A stretch of DNA of 64,000 nt from Bradyrhizobium sp. (GTDB lineage Bacteria; Pseudomonadota; Alphaproteobacteria; Rhizobiales; Xanthobacteraceae), in assembly GCF_030654605.1 (NCBI RefSeq), contig NZ_JAURXB010000065.1, forward strand, positions 57,394 through 121,393, read 5' to 3'. The notes under the pieces were generated by a model, which saw only the letters and a program-made list of their open reading frames with translations, was not told where the DNA came from and searched no databases. Below, in pieces: positions 1 through 7,986 of the stretch; position 1 is the first letter of the stretch, and every line of letters starts with the position of its first letter. A program made the translations under genes and the position numbers.

Positions 1-2
1 AG

Positions 3-377
3 GACGACCGGCCGGAACTGACGGTCGGCAGCTACTGGCCGTTCGCGCCGACGCTGTGGGACTACATCAATCGCGCCATGCCGATGCAGGCCCCGCGCTC
101 ATTGTCAGCCGATGACGTTTATGCTTTGACCGCCTATATTCTCAACCTGAACGACATCGTGCCGGGAGAATTCGTCGCCGACCGGGACAGCCTGCCGAAA
201 GTCAGGATGCCCAATCGCGACAGTTTCACCTGGACCGATCCAAGACCTGATACCATGGCCAAGCCGTGCATGAGCGCATGTGCCAACCCTGCCGACGTCA
301 GGATTTCTTCCACGGCGGAAGGCAGGGACCTGACGCCGCGCACGACCGGACCGCTCGATACGATGCAACCGAAATGA
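3..377 (+). CDS. soxD: SoxD, sulfur dehydrogenase cytochrome c subunit (C-terminal part only)
   Basis: The reading frame is open from the window edge to a TGA at 375-377, so only about the last 124 residues are present. SoxD is the periplasmic cytochrome c partner of the SoxC molybdoprotein; SoxCD oxidises the sulfane sulfur bound to SoxY. The fragment reads SYWPFAPTLWDYINRAMP near its start and has the DDVYALTAYILNLN helix typical of the last helix of a class I cytochrome c domain. The heme motif itself must lie upstream of the window. The assignment rests on this C-terminal pattern plus the following soxXYZA. Its stop overlaps the soxX start (ATGA), indicating one operon. Some related cytochromes share the pattern, but the context makes SoxD most likely. 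Confidence 0.85.
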   Translation, partial: DDRPELTVGSYWPFAPTLWDYINRAMPMQAPRSLSADDVYALTAYILNLNDIVPGEFVADRDSLPKVRMPNRDSFTWTDPRPDTMAKPCMSACANPADVRISSTAEGRDLTPRTTGPLDTMQPK

Positions 378-799
378 CGCAAACGGGAAACGCGCCCTTG
401 AAGATCACCGATCCGACCAAGCACGTCCTGACCAAGCACGTCCTGACCAAGTCCGCCTTGATCCCGGCCGCTGCGGTGGCGCTGCTGGTCGGCATGCTCG
501 CAACTTCGCTGCCGGCTGCGGCGCAGTCGTCGGTGGCGGAAGGACAAAAGCTGGCTTTCGACCGCAGCAAGGGCAATTGCCTGACCTGCCACGACATCAA
601 GGGCGGCAATCTTCCAGGCTCCATCGGGCCGGCGCTGACCGATATCAAGCGCAAATATCCCGACCGCAACGAACTGGTCGCCATCCTGGTCGACGCCACC
701 AAGCGCAACCCGCTGACCGTGATGCCTCCGTTCGGACGCAACCGGATTTTGAACGACAAAGAGATCAACGCGATCGTGGACTTCCTGCAGACCCTGTGA
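374..799 (+). CDS. soxX: SoxX, monoheme cytochrome c of the SoxXA complex
   Basis: SoxX is the small cytochrome that, with SoxA, oxidatively couples thiosulfate to the SoxY carrier cysteine in the periplasm. The 141-residue protein has a signal sequence around residues 27-50 ending in AAA, one CLTCH heme c site (C69, C72, H73) and a candidate distal ligand Met117 in VMPPFG. The start at 374 overlaps the soxD stop by four bases; a longer frame exists upstream but only antedates the real start inside soxD. Unusually, the cytoplasmic n-region has a tandem TKHVL duplication (see the 15-bp repeat at 416-445). Family and context are both clear. Confidence 0.95.
   Translation: MTQTGNAPLKITDPTKHVLTKHVLTKSALIPAAAVALLVGMLATSLPAAAQSSVAEGQKLAFDRSKGNCLTCHDIKGGNLPGSIGPALTDIKRKYPDRNELVAILVDATKRNPLTVMPPFGRNRILNDKEINAIVDFLQTL
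416..445 (+). repeat. 15-bp tandem duplication within soxX
   Basis: Two exact copies of a 15-bp unit (ACCAAGCACGTCCTG) lie head to tail and a third starts with ACCAAG. The duplication adds TKHVL to the n-region of the SoxX signal peptide and keeps the frame. Confidence 0.9.
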
Positions 800-826
800 C
801 CGGCGCGCGACCCAAGGAGATTTCGA

Positions 827-1318
827 ATGACTGGGAAAAATAATGGATTTGCGCTTCCCCGGCGCGTGATTCTGCAAGGCGTGGCCTCGGTCGCGCTGCT
901 CGGGCTCGGCAAAATCGCGTTCGGCGCAGCACCCGCCTTCGCCGCCAACGACAAATATCCGGACGAGGCGTTCAAGCAGAAGAGCAGCGATGACGCGATC
1001 AAGCTGCTGTATGGCAAGACCGCCGAGAAATCCGACAAGATCAAGCTCGACGCGCCCGAGATCGCCGAGAATGGCGCGGTGGTGCCGATCGCGGTGAGTT
1101 CGACGCTATCAGACGTGACCGCAATCGCGTTTCTGGTCGCCGAGAACCCGAACGCGCTGGTGGCAGCGTACAAGATTCCCGCGGGCACGATGCCGAGCGT
1201 CGCCAATCGCATCAAGATGGCGAGGACCAGCAACGTCATCGTCGTCGTCGAAGCCGGCGGCAAGCTCTACAGCACCAGCAAGGAAGTCAAAGTCACCGTT
1301 GGCGGCTGCGGCGGTTAA
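827..1318 (+). CDS. soxY: SoxY, sulfur-carrier subunit of SoxYZ
   Basis: SoxY carries the covalently bound sulfur intermediates of the Sox cycle on a C-terminal swinging-arm cysteine. The 163-residue protein ends in VGGCGG, with the acceptor cysteine at residue 161. The N-terminus has a twin-arginine-like signal (LPRRVILQGVAS, then an AFA/A cleavage region), as expected because SoxYZ is exported folded by Tat. An AAGGAG Shine-Dalgarno precedes the ATG. It sits 27 bp after soxX and 23 bp before soxZ. Confidence 0.97.
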   Translation: MTGKNNGFALPRRVILQGVASVALLGLGKIAFGAAPAFAANDKYPDEAFKQKSSDDAIKLLYGKTAEKSDKIKLDAPEIAENGAVVPIAVSSTLSDVTAIAFLVAENPNALVAAYKIPAGTMPSVANRIKMARTSNVIVVVEAGGKLYSTSKEVKVTVGGCGG

Positions 1319-1341
1319 CGGGACAGGCAGGGACAACTCTC

Positions 1342-1653
1342 ATGGCATCAACCATTCGCGTACGCGCCACCTCGTCCGGCGAAACCACCGAAGTCCAGGC
1401 GCTGATCCAGCACCCGATGGATTCCGGCTTCATCAAGGACGCCAAGGGCGAGACCATCCCGCCGCACTTCATCCAGCAGCTGACCTTCGAATATGACGGC
1501 AAGGTCGTGTTCGCCGCCGACTGGGGCGGCGGCGTCTCCAAGGACCCCTATGTCAAGTTCGCCTTCAAGGGCGGCAAGAAGGGCGACGACCTCAAGGTCA
1601 GCTGGGTCGACAGCAAGGGCAAGACCGATACCACCACGGCGAAAATCCTGTAA
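1342..1653 (+). CDS. soxZ: SoxZ, thiosulfate oxidation carrier partner
   Basis: SoxZ is the immunoglobulin-like partner of SoxY. The 103-residue protein has no signal peptide, consistent with piggy-back Tat export with SoxY, and starts with the family pattern ASTIRVRATSSGETTEVQ. It has the conserved HPMDSGF region and a C-terminal half containing KVSWVDSKGKTDT. It lies between soxY and soxA in the same operon. Confidence 0.97.
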   Translation: MASTIRVRATSSGETTEVQALIQHPMDSGFIKDAKGETIPPHFIQQLTFEYDGKVVFAADWGGGVSKDPYVKFAFKGGKKGDDLKVSWVDSKGKTDTTTAKIL

Positions 1654-1683
1654 CGGCTGACGCGAAAGCGGAGAGAACCCAAC

Positions 1684-2544
1684 ATGCGACCTGCCATCCG
1701 TTTCGCCTCGATCGGTCTTGCGCTGGCCGCACTGGCATATGCCGCCGCGCCGTCCGCGACCGCCGCCGACGCCGTCGATCCGGTGGCCGACGCCAAGGCG
1801 TTCAAGAAATACTTCACCGACAAGTTCCCCAAGGTGAAGCTGGAAGACTTCGTCAACGGCCCCTATTCGATGGATGAGGGCCTGCACCAGCAGTGGCAGG
1901 AGAAGGAACAGTTTCCGCCCTACGAGTTCTCGCTCGAACTGGGCAAGGAGATGTTTTCCAAGCCGTTCAAGAACGGCAAGAGCTACGGGGATTGCTTCCC
2001 CAACAAGGGCATCGGCATCCGGCAGAACTATCCCTATTTCGACGAGAAGGAAGGCAAGGTCATTACCCTCGAGCTGGCGCTGAACCGCTGCCGCGAGGCC
2101 AATGGCGAGCCGCCGTTCTCCTATGTCAAGGATGAGATGGCCGCGCTGACCGCGTACATGGCATTTACGTCGCGTGGAAAGCCGTTCGACATCAAGATTC
2201 CGAACGATCCGCGTGCGCTCGCCGCCTATGAGAACGGCAAGGAATATTTCTATACCAGGCGCGGCCAGCTCAACTTCTCCTGCGCGACCTGCCATGTGCA
2301 GAGCCCGGGCGAGCGAATCCGCGCCGAGGTGCTGGCGCCCGCGCTAGGCATCCTCAACGCGATGCCGATCTATCGTTCCGAGTGGAGCGGCATGGGCACC
2401 ACCAGCCGACGGTTCACCAGCTGCAACAGCCAGATCCGCGGCGTGCCGTTCAGCCCGCAGGACGACGAATACCGCAACGTCGAATATTATCTGTCCTTTG
2501 TCAGCAACGGCCTGCCGATTTCCGGCCCGGGAGCGCGGCCATGA
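1684..2544 (+). CDS. soxA: SoxA, cytochrome c of the SoxXA complex
   Basis: SoxA is the catalytic L-cysteine S-thiosulfotransferase subunit that conjugates thiosulfate to SoxY. The 286-residue protein has a signal peptide ending near ATAAD (residues 24-29). It has one CATCH heme site (C200, C203, H204) and C247 in FTSCNSQ, which matches the cysteine persulfide heme ligand of the active-site heme. C104 and C136 remain where diheme SoxA proteins carry the second CxxCH, so this is the monoheme class and these two may form a disulfide. The start is preceded by GGAGAG. Its stop overlaps the next start (ATGA). Confidence 0.96.
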   Translation: MRPAIRFASIGLALAALAYAAAPSATAADAVDPVADAKAFKKYFTDKFPKVKLEDFVNGPYSMDEGLHQQWQEKEQFPPYEFSLELGKEMFSKPFKNGKSYGDCFPNKGIGIRQNYPYFDEKEGKVITLELALNRCREANGEPPFSYVKDEMAALTAYMAFTSRGKPFDIKIPNDPRALAAYENGKEYFYTRRGQLNFSCATCHVQSPGERIRAEVLAPALGILNAMPIYRSEWSGMGTTSRRFTSCNSQIRGVPFSPQDDEYRNVEYYLSFVSNGLPISGPGARP

Positions 2545-2858
2545 ACAGGATCAGGACATCGCTCTTATCGCTGGCCTCGGTGCTGCTGATCGCAGGCGCG
2601 ACATCTGCTCTCGCCGCCAGCGAGGCTGATTACAAGGCGGCGCTGGCTGCAGCCGAAGCCGCCAACAAGCAGGCCGCCGGCGTCCGCAATCAATGGACCA
2701 CGACGGCAGCGACGATCAACGCCGCGAAGAAGGCCGCCGAGGCCGGCGACTTCGACAAGGCGGTGGCGTCGGCGAACGAAGCCGAAGCGCTGGCCAAGGC
2801 ATCGATCTTCCAGGCCACCAGCGAGAAGAAGCTCTGGAAAGACATGGAAATACGCTGA
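2541..2858 (+). CDS. SoxXA-binding protein-like small periplasmic protein (SoxK/SAXB type)
   Basis: The 105-residue protein has a clear signal peptide (residues 1-26, cleaved after ALA) and a mature part that is almost entirely helical and rich in Ala, Lys and Glu. It ends WKTMEIR-like (KLWKDMEIR). Small proteins of this size and pattern encoded right after soxA are known as SoxK or SAXB. They stimulate SoxXA and may form the third subunit of the complex. The assignment rests on length, position and the WxxT...AAxAAEAGDFDKAVxxA pattern. It shares an ATGA overlap with soxA. A 150-bp gap with a palindromic repeat separates it from soxB. Confidence 0.75.
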   Translation: MNRIRTSLLSLASVLLIAGATSALAASEADYKAALAAAEAANKQAAGVRNQWTTTAATINAAKKAAEAGDFDKAVASANEAEALAKASIFQATSEKKLWKDMEIR

Positions 2859-2875
2859 GATAGCACAAACGCAGG

Positions 2876-2980
2876 TGTCATCGCCCGGCTTGACCGGGCG
2901 ACCCAGTATTCCAGAGACGTTTTGGATAGATCGAGAAGCCGCGGTGTACTGGATCGCCCGGTCAAGCCGGGCGACGACAG
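2876..2980 (+). repeat. Dispersed palindromic repeat, family A (copy 1)
   Basis: The ends form two hairpins, each pairing a CGCCCGGC... arm with its complement. The middle carries CCCAGTATTCCAGAG and GTACTGGATCGCCCGG. The same layout recurs at 14985, 24737 (inverted), 30191, 32597, 41451, 43006 (half) and 43402. It separates soxA/soxK from soxB. Confidence 0.9.
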
Positions 2981-3010
2981 TCTTGTTGTGGCGGAGAGGC
3001 GAGACATCAC

Positions 3011-4753
3011 ATGACCATCCGCCGTCGGGATTTTCTCACTCTCGCAGGCGTCGCCGCGCTCAGCGGCGGGCTGCCTCGGACCGCGCGCAGCGCCGAAACG
3101 GCGTACGACCTCGAGCGCTTCGGCAATGCGCGCATCCTGCACATGACGGATACGCATGCGCAATTGCTGCCGGTGTATTTTCGCGAGCCGAGCGTCAATC
3201 TCGGGATCGGCGCGATGCAGGGGAAGCCGCCGCATCTGGTCGGCCGCGCCTTTCTCGACCGCTTCGGCATCCGGCCCGACAGTGCCGAAGCCTACGCCTT
3301 CACCTTTCTCGATTTCGAGAAATCCGCCGGCCGCTTCGGCAAGCTCGGCGGCTTCGCGCATCTGAAGACGCTGATCGACCGGCTGCGCCAAGAGGCCGGC
3401 CCCGGCCGCTCGCTGCTGCTCGATGGCGGCGATTTGTGGCAGGGCACCGGCCTCGCCAACACCATGCAGGGCGCCGACATGGTGGAAGCGGCGAATCTGC
3501 TCGGCATCGAGGCGATGACCGGCCACTGGGAATTCACCTATGGCGAGCAGGCGCTGCGCAGCAACCTCGCACGCTTCAAGGGCGAATTCCTGGCGCAGAA
3601 CGTGTTTCTGACCGAGGAAGCCGCCTTCAACGACGCCAAGGCGTTCGACCCCGCCTCGGGGCGCGTATTCAAGCCGGCCACCATCAAGGAGATCGGCGGA
3701 CATCGTGTCGCCGTGATCGGGCAGGCGTTTCCCTATGTGCCGATCGCGCACCCGAAACGGTTCACGCCGGACTGGACCTTTGGCATTCGCGACGACGAAC
3801 TGCAGAAGCTGGTCAATACGCTACGCACCACCGACAAGGTCGATGCCGTGGTGCTGCTGTCGCATAACGGCATGGACGTCGATCTCAAGCTGGCCAGCCG
3901 CGTCAGTGGCATCGACGTCATCCTCGGCGGCCACACCCACGACGCCGTTCCGCAGCCGATACCTGTCACCAATGCCGGCGGCACCACCCTGGTCACCAAT
4001 GCCGGTTCCAGCGGAAAATTCCTCGGCGTGCTCGATCTCGAACTCGCCAAAGGCAAGGTCGCCGACGTCCGCTACCGGCTGCTGCCGGTGTTTTCGGAAT
4101 TGCTGAAGCCGGATCCGGCGATGGCGGCGCTGATCGGCAAGATGCGCGAGCCGCATGCGGCGGCCTACGCGACAAAGCTCGCGACATCGGACCGCCTGCT
4201 CTACCGCCGCGGCAATTTCGGCGGCACCGTGGATCAGCTGATTTGCGACGCGCTGCTCGGCGAGTTCGACGCCGAGATCGCGCTGTCGCCGGGTTTTCGC
4301 TGGGGCAACAGCGTGCTGCCCGGCCAGCCCGTCACCATGGAAGACGTACTGACCGAGACCGCGATGAGCTATCCCGAAACCTACGTGCTGAAAATGACCG
4401 GCGGGCAGATCAAGGATGTCCTCGAGGATGTCTGCGACAATCTGTTCAATGCCGATCCCTATTACCAGCAGGGCGGCGACATGGTCCGCGTCGGCGGCCT
4501 CACCTATGCCTGTTCGCCCACCGAAAGCGTCGGACGACGGATTTCGGACCTGAAGCTCGGCAACGGCAAGTCGCTCGAAGCCGGCAAGAGCTACCGGGTG
4601 GCGGGATGGGCCTCCGTCAACGAACAGCAGGGCGTGCCGGTGTGGGATGTGTTCGCAAAACATCTGCGCGCCGGCAAGATGCCGGCGCAGCGCGGCACCG
4701 GCGTTACCTTGAAGGGCGTCGACGACAATCCGGGCATCGCGGGACAGGGATGA
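3011..4753 (+). CDS. soxB: SoxB, thiosulfohydrolase
   Basis: SoxB hydrolyses the terminal sulfonate from SoxY-bound intermediates, releasing sulfate. It is a dimanganese enzyme of the 5'-nucleotidase/metallophosphatase superfamily. The 580-residue protein has a Tat signal (IRRRDFLTLAG), the metal motifs DTHAQL, LDGGDLWQGTG, GHWEFTYG and GGHTHDAVPQP, and a C-terminal 5'-nucleotidase domain from about residue 390. GHWEFTYG is the SoxB-specific active-site region. A GGAGAGG Shine-Dalgarno precedes the ATG. The stop overlaps the next start. Confidence 0.97.
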   Translation: MTIRRRDFLTLAGVAALSGGLPRTARSAETAYDLERFGNARILHMTDTHAQLLPVYFREPSVNLGIGAMQGKPPHLVGRAFLDRFGIRPDSAEAYAFTFLDFEKSAGRFGKLGGFAHLKTLIDRLRQEAGPGRSLLLDGGDLWQGTGLANTMQGADMVEAANLLGIEAMTGHWEFTYGEQALRSNLARFKGEFLAQNVFLTEEAAFNDAKAFDPASGRVFKPATIKEIGGHRVAVIGQAFPYVPIAHPKRFTPDWTFGIRDDELQKLVNTLRTTDKVDAVVLLSHNGMDVDLKLASRVSGIDVILGGHTHDAVPQPIPVTNAGGTTLVTNAGSSGKFLGVLDLELAKGKVADVRYRLLPVFSELLKPDPAMAALIGKMREPHAAAYATKLATSDRLLYRRGNFGGTVDQLICDALLGEFDAEIALSPGFRWGNSVLPGQPVTMEDVLTETAMSYPETYVLKMTGGQIKDVLEDVCDNLFNADPYYQQGGDMVRVGGLTYACSPTESVGRRISDLKLGNGKSLEAGKSYRVAGWASVNEQQGVPVWDVFAKHLRAGKMPAQRGTGVTLKGVDDNPGIAGQG

Positions 4754-5226
4754 CAATGTTCCTGATACATCGGCGATCGACGCTTCGCGTGCTCGGCGAC
4801 GCCGTGATCGCGGCGCTGATGGTGACGGCCGCCTCCGCCGCGGAGCCGGCGCCGCTGCCCGAAAAGCCCTTCGCCGAGCATCGCATCGTGCTGCAGCTCT
4901 CGGACAATGACGCGGCGAAGCAGGGCCTCGTCATCAGCGTCGCCAATAATCTGCTCAAGCACTACGATCCCGACAAGGTGGCGATCGAAGTGGTGGCGTT
5001 CGGTCCGGGCATCGACCTGCTGCGCCCCGGCAACAGCCATCGCGCGCGGATCGAGAGCCTGGTTGCGCAGGGCGTGCGCTTCGATATCTGCCTCAACACC
5101 GTCGACACCGTCGAACGTGAGAGCGGCAAGCGGCCGGAGTTCATCGCCGCAGCAACCCCGGTCAAGGTCGGCGTCGGACATATTTTGTCGCTGACGGAAA
5201 ACGGCTTTACCCTGGTGAGACCATGA
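4750..5226 (+). CDS. Exported DsrE-family protein of the sox locus
   Basis: The 158-residue protein has an N-terminal signal (about residues 8-29, ending ASAA). Its DsrE/DsrF-like fold is suggested by HRIVLQLSDND, AAKQGLVISVANNLLKHY, IEVVAFGPGIDLL and a single cysteine in FDICLNT. DsrE-type proteins carry or transfer sulfane sulfur; many sox loci encode such an exported member. The start at 4750 overlaps the soxB stop by ATGA; an ATG two codons later is equally possible. Its own end overlaps the long frame of the next gene. The sulfur-relay role is inference from family and position. Confidence 0.8.
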   Translation: MTMFLIHRRSTLRVLGDAVIAALMVTAASAAEPAPLPEKPFAEHRIVLQLSDNDAAKQGLVISVANNLLKHYDPDKVAIEVVAFGPGIDLLRPGNSHRARIESLVAQGVRFDICLNTVDTVERESGKRPEFIAAATPVKVGVGHILSLTENGFTLVRP

Positions 5227-5270
5227 ATTCACAACGTCATTGCGAGCGCAACGAAGCAGAGGGATCGACG

Positions 5271-5771
5271 ATGCGAACTGCGGCCATGATCATCGCTTGC
5301 GCACTGGCGCTCGGCACAACACCCGCCACCGCGGGTGACGATGCGCTCGTGATCTACAAATCGCTGTCGCCGGAAGTGGCGCTGGAGGCGGCGCAGGCGA
5401 CGCTGAAGAAATGCCGCGACAACGGCTTTCAGGTCGCGGTCGCCGTGGTGGATCGCTTCGGCCAGCCGCAGGTAATGCTGCGCGACCGCTTCGCCGGTTC
5501 GCACACCCCGGATACCGCAACCCGCAAGGCCTACACGGCCGTGAGCTTTCGTACCGCCACCAGCGAGATGGCAAAGCTGATTCGCTCCGGTCAATTGGAG
5601 CCGGGCCTTGCCCAGCTTCCTCATACCGCCATGATCGGCGGCGGGCTGATGATCGAGGCGGCCGGCAGCATGGTCGGGGGCATCGGCGTCTCCGGCGCTC
5701 CCGGCGGCGACAAGGACGACGAGTGCGCCAAGGCGGGCATCGACGCCATCAGGGACAAACTGGATTTCTGA
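5271..5771 (+). CDS. Exported GlcG/HbpS-family protein
   Basis: The 166-residue protein has a signal peptide (MRTAAMIIACALALG..., cleaved near ATA/G) and a GlcG/HbpS domain. The domain is seen in VALEAAQATLKKCRDNGFQ, VAVVDRFGQPQVMLRD, ATRKAYTAVSFRT and the glycine-rich GGIGVSGAPGGDKDDECAKAG end. The family includes heme-binding HbpS and proteins of unknown function near oxidoreductase genes. A longer frame starts at 5223, but its extra 16 residues are translated from a repeat (GTCATTGCGAGCGCAACGAAGC at about 5236-5257), so I prefer ATG 5271 with GAGG upstream. Its role in sulfur oxidation is unknown. Confidence 0.8.
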   Translation: MRTAAMIIACALALGTTPATAGDDALVIYKSLSPEVALEAAQATLKKCRDNGFQVAVAVVDRFGQPQVMLRDRFAGSHTPDTATRKAYTAVSFRTATSEMAKLIRSGQLEPGLAQLPHTAMIGGGLMIEAAGSMVGGIGVSGAPGGDKDDECAKAGIDAIRDKLDF

Positions 5772-5802
5772 TATGATGCCGCAAAGCAGCGCGCCGATTT
5801 CT

Positions 5803-5970
5803 TACCCTCCCCTGGAGGGGGAGGGTCGGCTCGGGTCGCGCGAAGCGCGATGCGAGACGGGGTGGGGTGACAGTCACTCCCTTCGGGCGGTGCGCAAGCT
5901 GAGAGACCTTCACCCCACCCCGCCGCGCGTTGCACGCGCGTCGACCCTCCCCCTCCAGGGGAGGGTGAAG
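5803..5970. repeat. Long G/C-rich palindromic repeat, family D (copy 1)
   Basis: The outer arms CCCTCCCCTGGAGGGGGAGGGTC and its complement frame inner inverted segments (CGCGCGTTGCACGCGCG, and GGGGTGGGGT facing ACCCCACCCC). Similar G-rich palindromes lie at 20701, 22835 (inside polA), 27541 and 47284. It could also act as a terminator after the sox operon. Confidence 0.85.
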
Positions 5971-5987
5971 ATGAGTAACCAGCGGCC

Positions 5988-7028
5988 ATGATCTTTCGAC
6001 AACTGTTCGACAGCGTTTCCGGAACCTACAGCTACCTGCTGGCCAGCCGCGCCGGCGGCGAGGCGCTGATCCTCGATCCCGTGCTGGAAAAGGTCGACCG
6101 CTACTGCCAGCTGCTGCGCGAGCTCGATCTGCGGCTGGTCAAGGCGGTCGACACCCATCTGCACGCCGACCACGTCACCGGATTGGGTGAGCTGCGCGAC
6201 CGCACCCATTGCGTCACCATCATGGGCGAGCAGAGCAAGGCCGACGTGGTGGCGATGCGGGTTACCGAAGGCGACAGGGTGACGATCGAGGGCCTCAGCC
6301 TCGACGTCATGTACACGCCCGGCCATACCGATGATTCCTACAGCTACCTGATGGGCGACCGGGTGTTCACTGGCGACACGCTGCTGATCCGCGGCACCGG
6401 CCGCACCGATTTCCAGAACGGCAGCGCGCGGGCGCAATATGATTCGATCTTCAACCGGCTGCTGAAACTGCCGGACGAAACCATGGTTTTTCCGGCCCAT
6501 GACTACAAGGGCGACACCGTCTCCACCATCGGCGAGGAAAAGCGATTCAATCCGCGGCTGCAGGTGCGCTCGGTGGATGAATATATCGAACTGATGGGCA
6601 ATCTGAAATTGCCCAATCCGAAGATGATGGACGTCGCGGTGCCCGCCAACATGCATGTTGGCCTGCATCAGGACGATCTGGCGAAGCAGGGACAATCGCT
6701 CACCGCGCGCGAGGGAATCGAGAGCCTCGGCCGGCCCGATATCCTGCTGGTCGATCTGCGTGAAACCGGCGAACGCGCCAAGCACGGCACGCTGCCGGGC
6801 GCGCTGCACGCGCCCTATCCCGGCATCGGCGAAGCCCTGAAACCCGGCGGCATGCTGCGCGAAGTGGCGGCGGCGACCGGACGCCGCATCGTGTTCTTCT
6901 GCGCCTTCGGCGAGCGCTCGGCGATGGCGGTGGCGGCGGCCAAGGAAGCCGGCCTCGCCAACACCGCACACATCGCCGGCGGCATGGATGCATGGAAGAA
7001 GGCGGGCGGGCCGGTGGCGACGGGGTAG
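5988..7028 (+). CDS. Persulfide dioxygenase-rhodanese fusion (ETHE1-like MBL fold + rhodanese)
   Basis: Residues 1-about 235 form a metallo-beta-lactamase domain of the ETHE1/persulfide dioxygenase type. It has THLHADH (H57, H59, D61, H62), H113 in PGHTDDS, D130 in FTGDTLL and H171 in PAHDYKG. H59, H113 and D130 match the mononuclear iron ligands of ETHE1. Residues about 245-345 form a rhodanese domain with catalytic C305 in FFCAFGERS. Fusions of this type oxidise glutathione persulfide to sulfite and exchange sulfur with thiosulfate. The protein has no signal and is cytoplasmic, so it would handle persulfide that reaches the cytoplasm next to the periplasmic Sox system. Confidence 0.9.
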   Translation: MIFRQLFDSVSGTYSYLLASRAGGEALILDPVLEKVDRYCQLLRELDLRLVKAVDTHLHADHVTGLGELRDRTHCVTIMGEQSKADVVAMRVTEGDRVTIEGLSLDVMYTPGHTDDSYSYLMGDRVFTGDTLLIRGTGRTDFQNGSARAQYDSIFNRLLKLPDETMVFPAHDYKGDTVSTIGEEKRFNPRLQVRSVDEYIELMGNLKLPNPKMMDVAVPANMHVGLHQDDLAKQGQSLTAREGIESLGRPDILLVDLRETGERAKHGTLPGALHAPYPGIGEALKPGGMLREVAAATGRRIVFFCAFGERSAMAVAAAKEAGLANTAHIAGGMDAWKKAGGPVATG

Positions 7029-7032
7029 ATCG

Positions 7033-7153
7033 TCGTCCCTGCGAACGCAGGGACCCATACCGCGTGATCTATCGATGTAAGAGAGGTGTTTGATGACTTC
7101 GTCATAACCACGATCACCTGTGGTTATGGGTCCCTGCGTTCGCAGGGACGACA
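7033..7153. repeat. Dispersed palindromic repeat, family C (copy 1)
   Basis: The arms GTCGTCCCTGCGAACGCAGG and the complement near 7133-7152 each form a small hairpin (CCCTGCG.ACGCAGGG), separated by about 65 bp. Further copies are at 50819 and 51668. The right arm supplies the last codons of the neighbouring minus-strand gene. Confidence 0.9.
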
Positions 7154-7986
7154 AAAGTCCCCACCCGCTGCAGCTCCGCCACCAGCACGTCGAGCGCTTC
7201 CGCCAGCATCACGCCGCCGCATTCGGTCAACCGCTCCGGAATCACGATACGCTTTTCCGTCGGATAGAATCGCTCCAGCGCCGGATGCAGCAAAAAGGCC
7301 TGGCCATCATCGCGGGCGAAATCGCCAGCCTGCGACACCAGCAGCAGATCGGGCCTTTCGCTCACGATCGCCTCCAGCGAAGCGAATCCGCCGAAATCAA
7401 ACCCGAGTTCGCCGGCGGTGTTGAACAGCCCGGTTTCGGCCAGCAGCGAGCCGACAAAACTGTCGCTGCCCGCCACCCAGCCGCGCCGCGACAGCGGCAG
7501 CACGCGGTAGTGTTTGTCGGCGACGGCCCGGCGCGCCCGCGCCAGCGCCGCGTCGAGTTTGGCGATTTGCTGCGCCGCGCGATCGGGATGTCCGGCGATG
7601 TCGCCGAGTTGGCGAAGCTGGTCCTTCACCTCCGTCAGGTTGCGCGGCACCGAAAGTTCCGCGAGGCGCAGCCCATTGGCCTTCAACAACTCCCGGGTCG
7701 CGCGCTTGTCGAACACGCTGGCGACCACCACGTCGGGCTTCAGCACCAGCACATCCTCGGCGCCGCCCGACAGCGTCGGAAAACGCCTGACATCGCCGGT
7801 CACCCAGGCATCCCTGGAAAACCTGCTGAGGCCGAGGATCTGTTCGGGATCGGCCAGCGTCAGCAGCACCTGGTCGGTGCAGACATTCATCGAGACAATG
7901 CGCGGCAGAGGTGCGGCGGATACCGGCGACACCGCGCAGGCCGCAAGCGCGATCGAAGCCGCGAGAGTGACAAGCCGCCGCGGCAT
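7114..7986 (-). CDS. Cobalamin-type ABC transporter substrate-binding protein (BtuF-like)
   Basis: The 290-residue protein has a signal peptide (MPRRLVTLAASIALAACAVSP) and a periplasmic-binding fold of the BtuF/FecB family, with RIVSMNVCTDQVLLTL, LKPDVVVAS, a long linker helix (about residues 120-155) and GSDSFVGSLL. It would deliver B12 or a corrinoid to the permease/ATPase encoded just upstream. Its ATG overlaps the ATPase stop (ATGA). The C-terminal VPANAGTHNHR is translated from the family C repeat, so the original stop has probably been replaced by repeat sequence. Cobalamin is inferred from the divergent riboswitch; ferric siderophore transporters are related. Confidence 0.85.
   Translation of the reverse strand: MPRRLVTLAASIALAACAVSPVSAAPLPRIVSMNVCTDQVLLTLADPEQILGLSRFSRDAWVTGDVRRFPTLSGGAEDVLVLKPDVVVASVFDKRATRELLKANGLRLAELSVPRNLTEVKDQLRQLGDIAGHPDRAAQQIAKLDAALARARRAVADKHYRVLPLSRRGWVAGSDSFVGSLLAETGLFNTAGELGFDFGGFASLEAIVSERPDLLLVSQAGDFARDDGQAFLLHPALERFYPTEKRIVIPERLTECGGVMLAEALDVLVAELQRVGTFVVPANAGTHNHR

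Noticed and set aside
2876..2980. Palindromic repeats as a possible CRISPR array
   Set aside because: Copies are single and dispersed, with no regular spacers; no cas genes are present.
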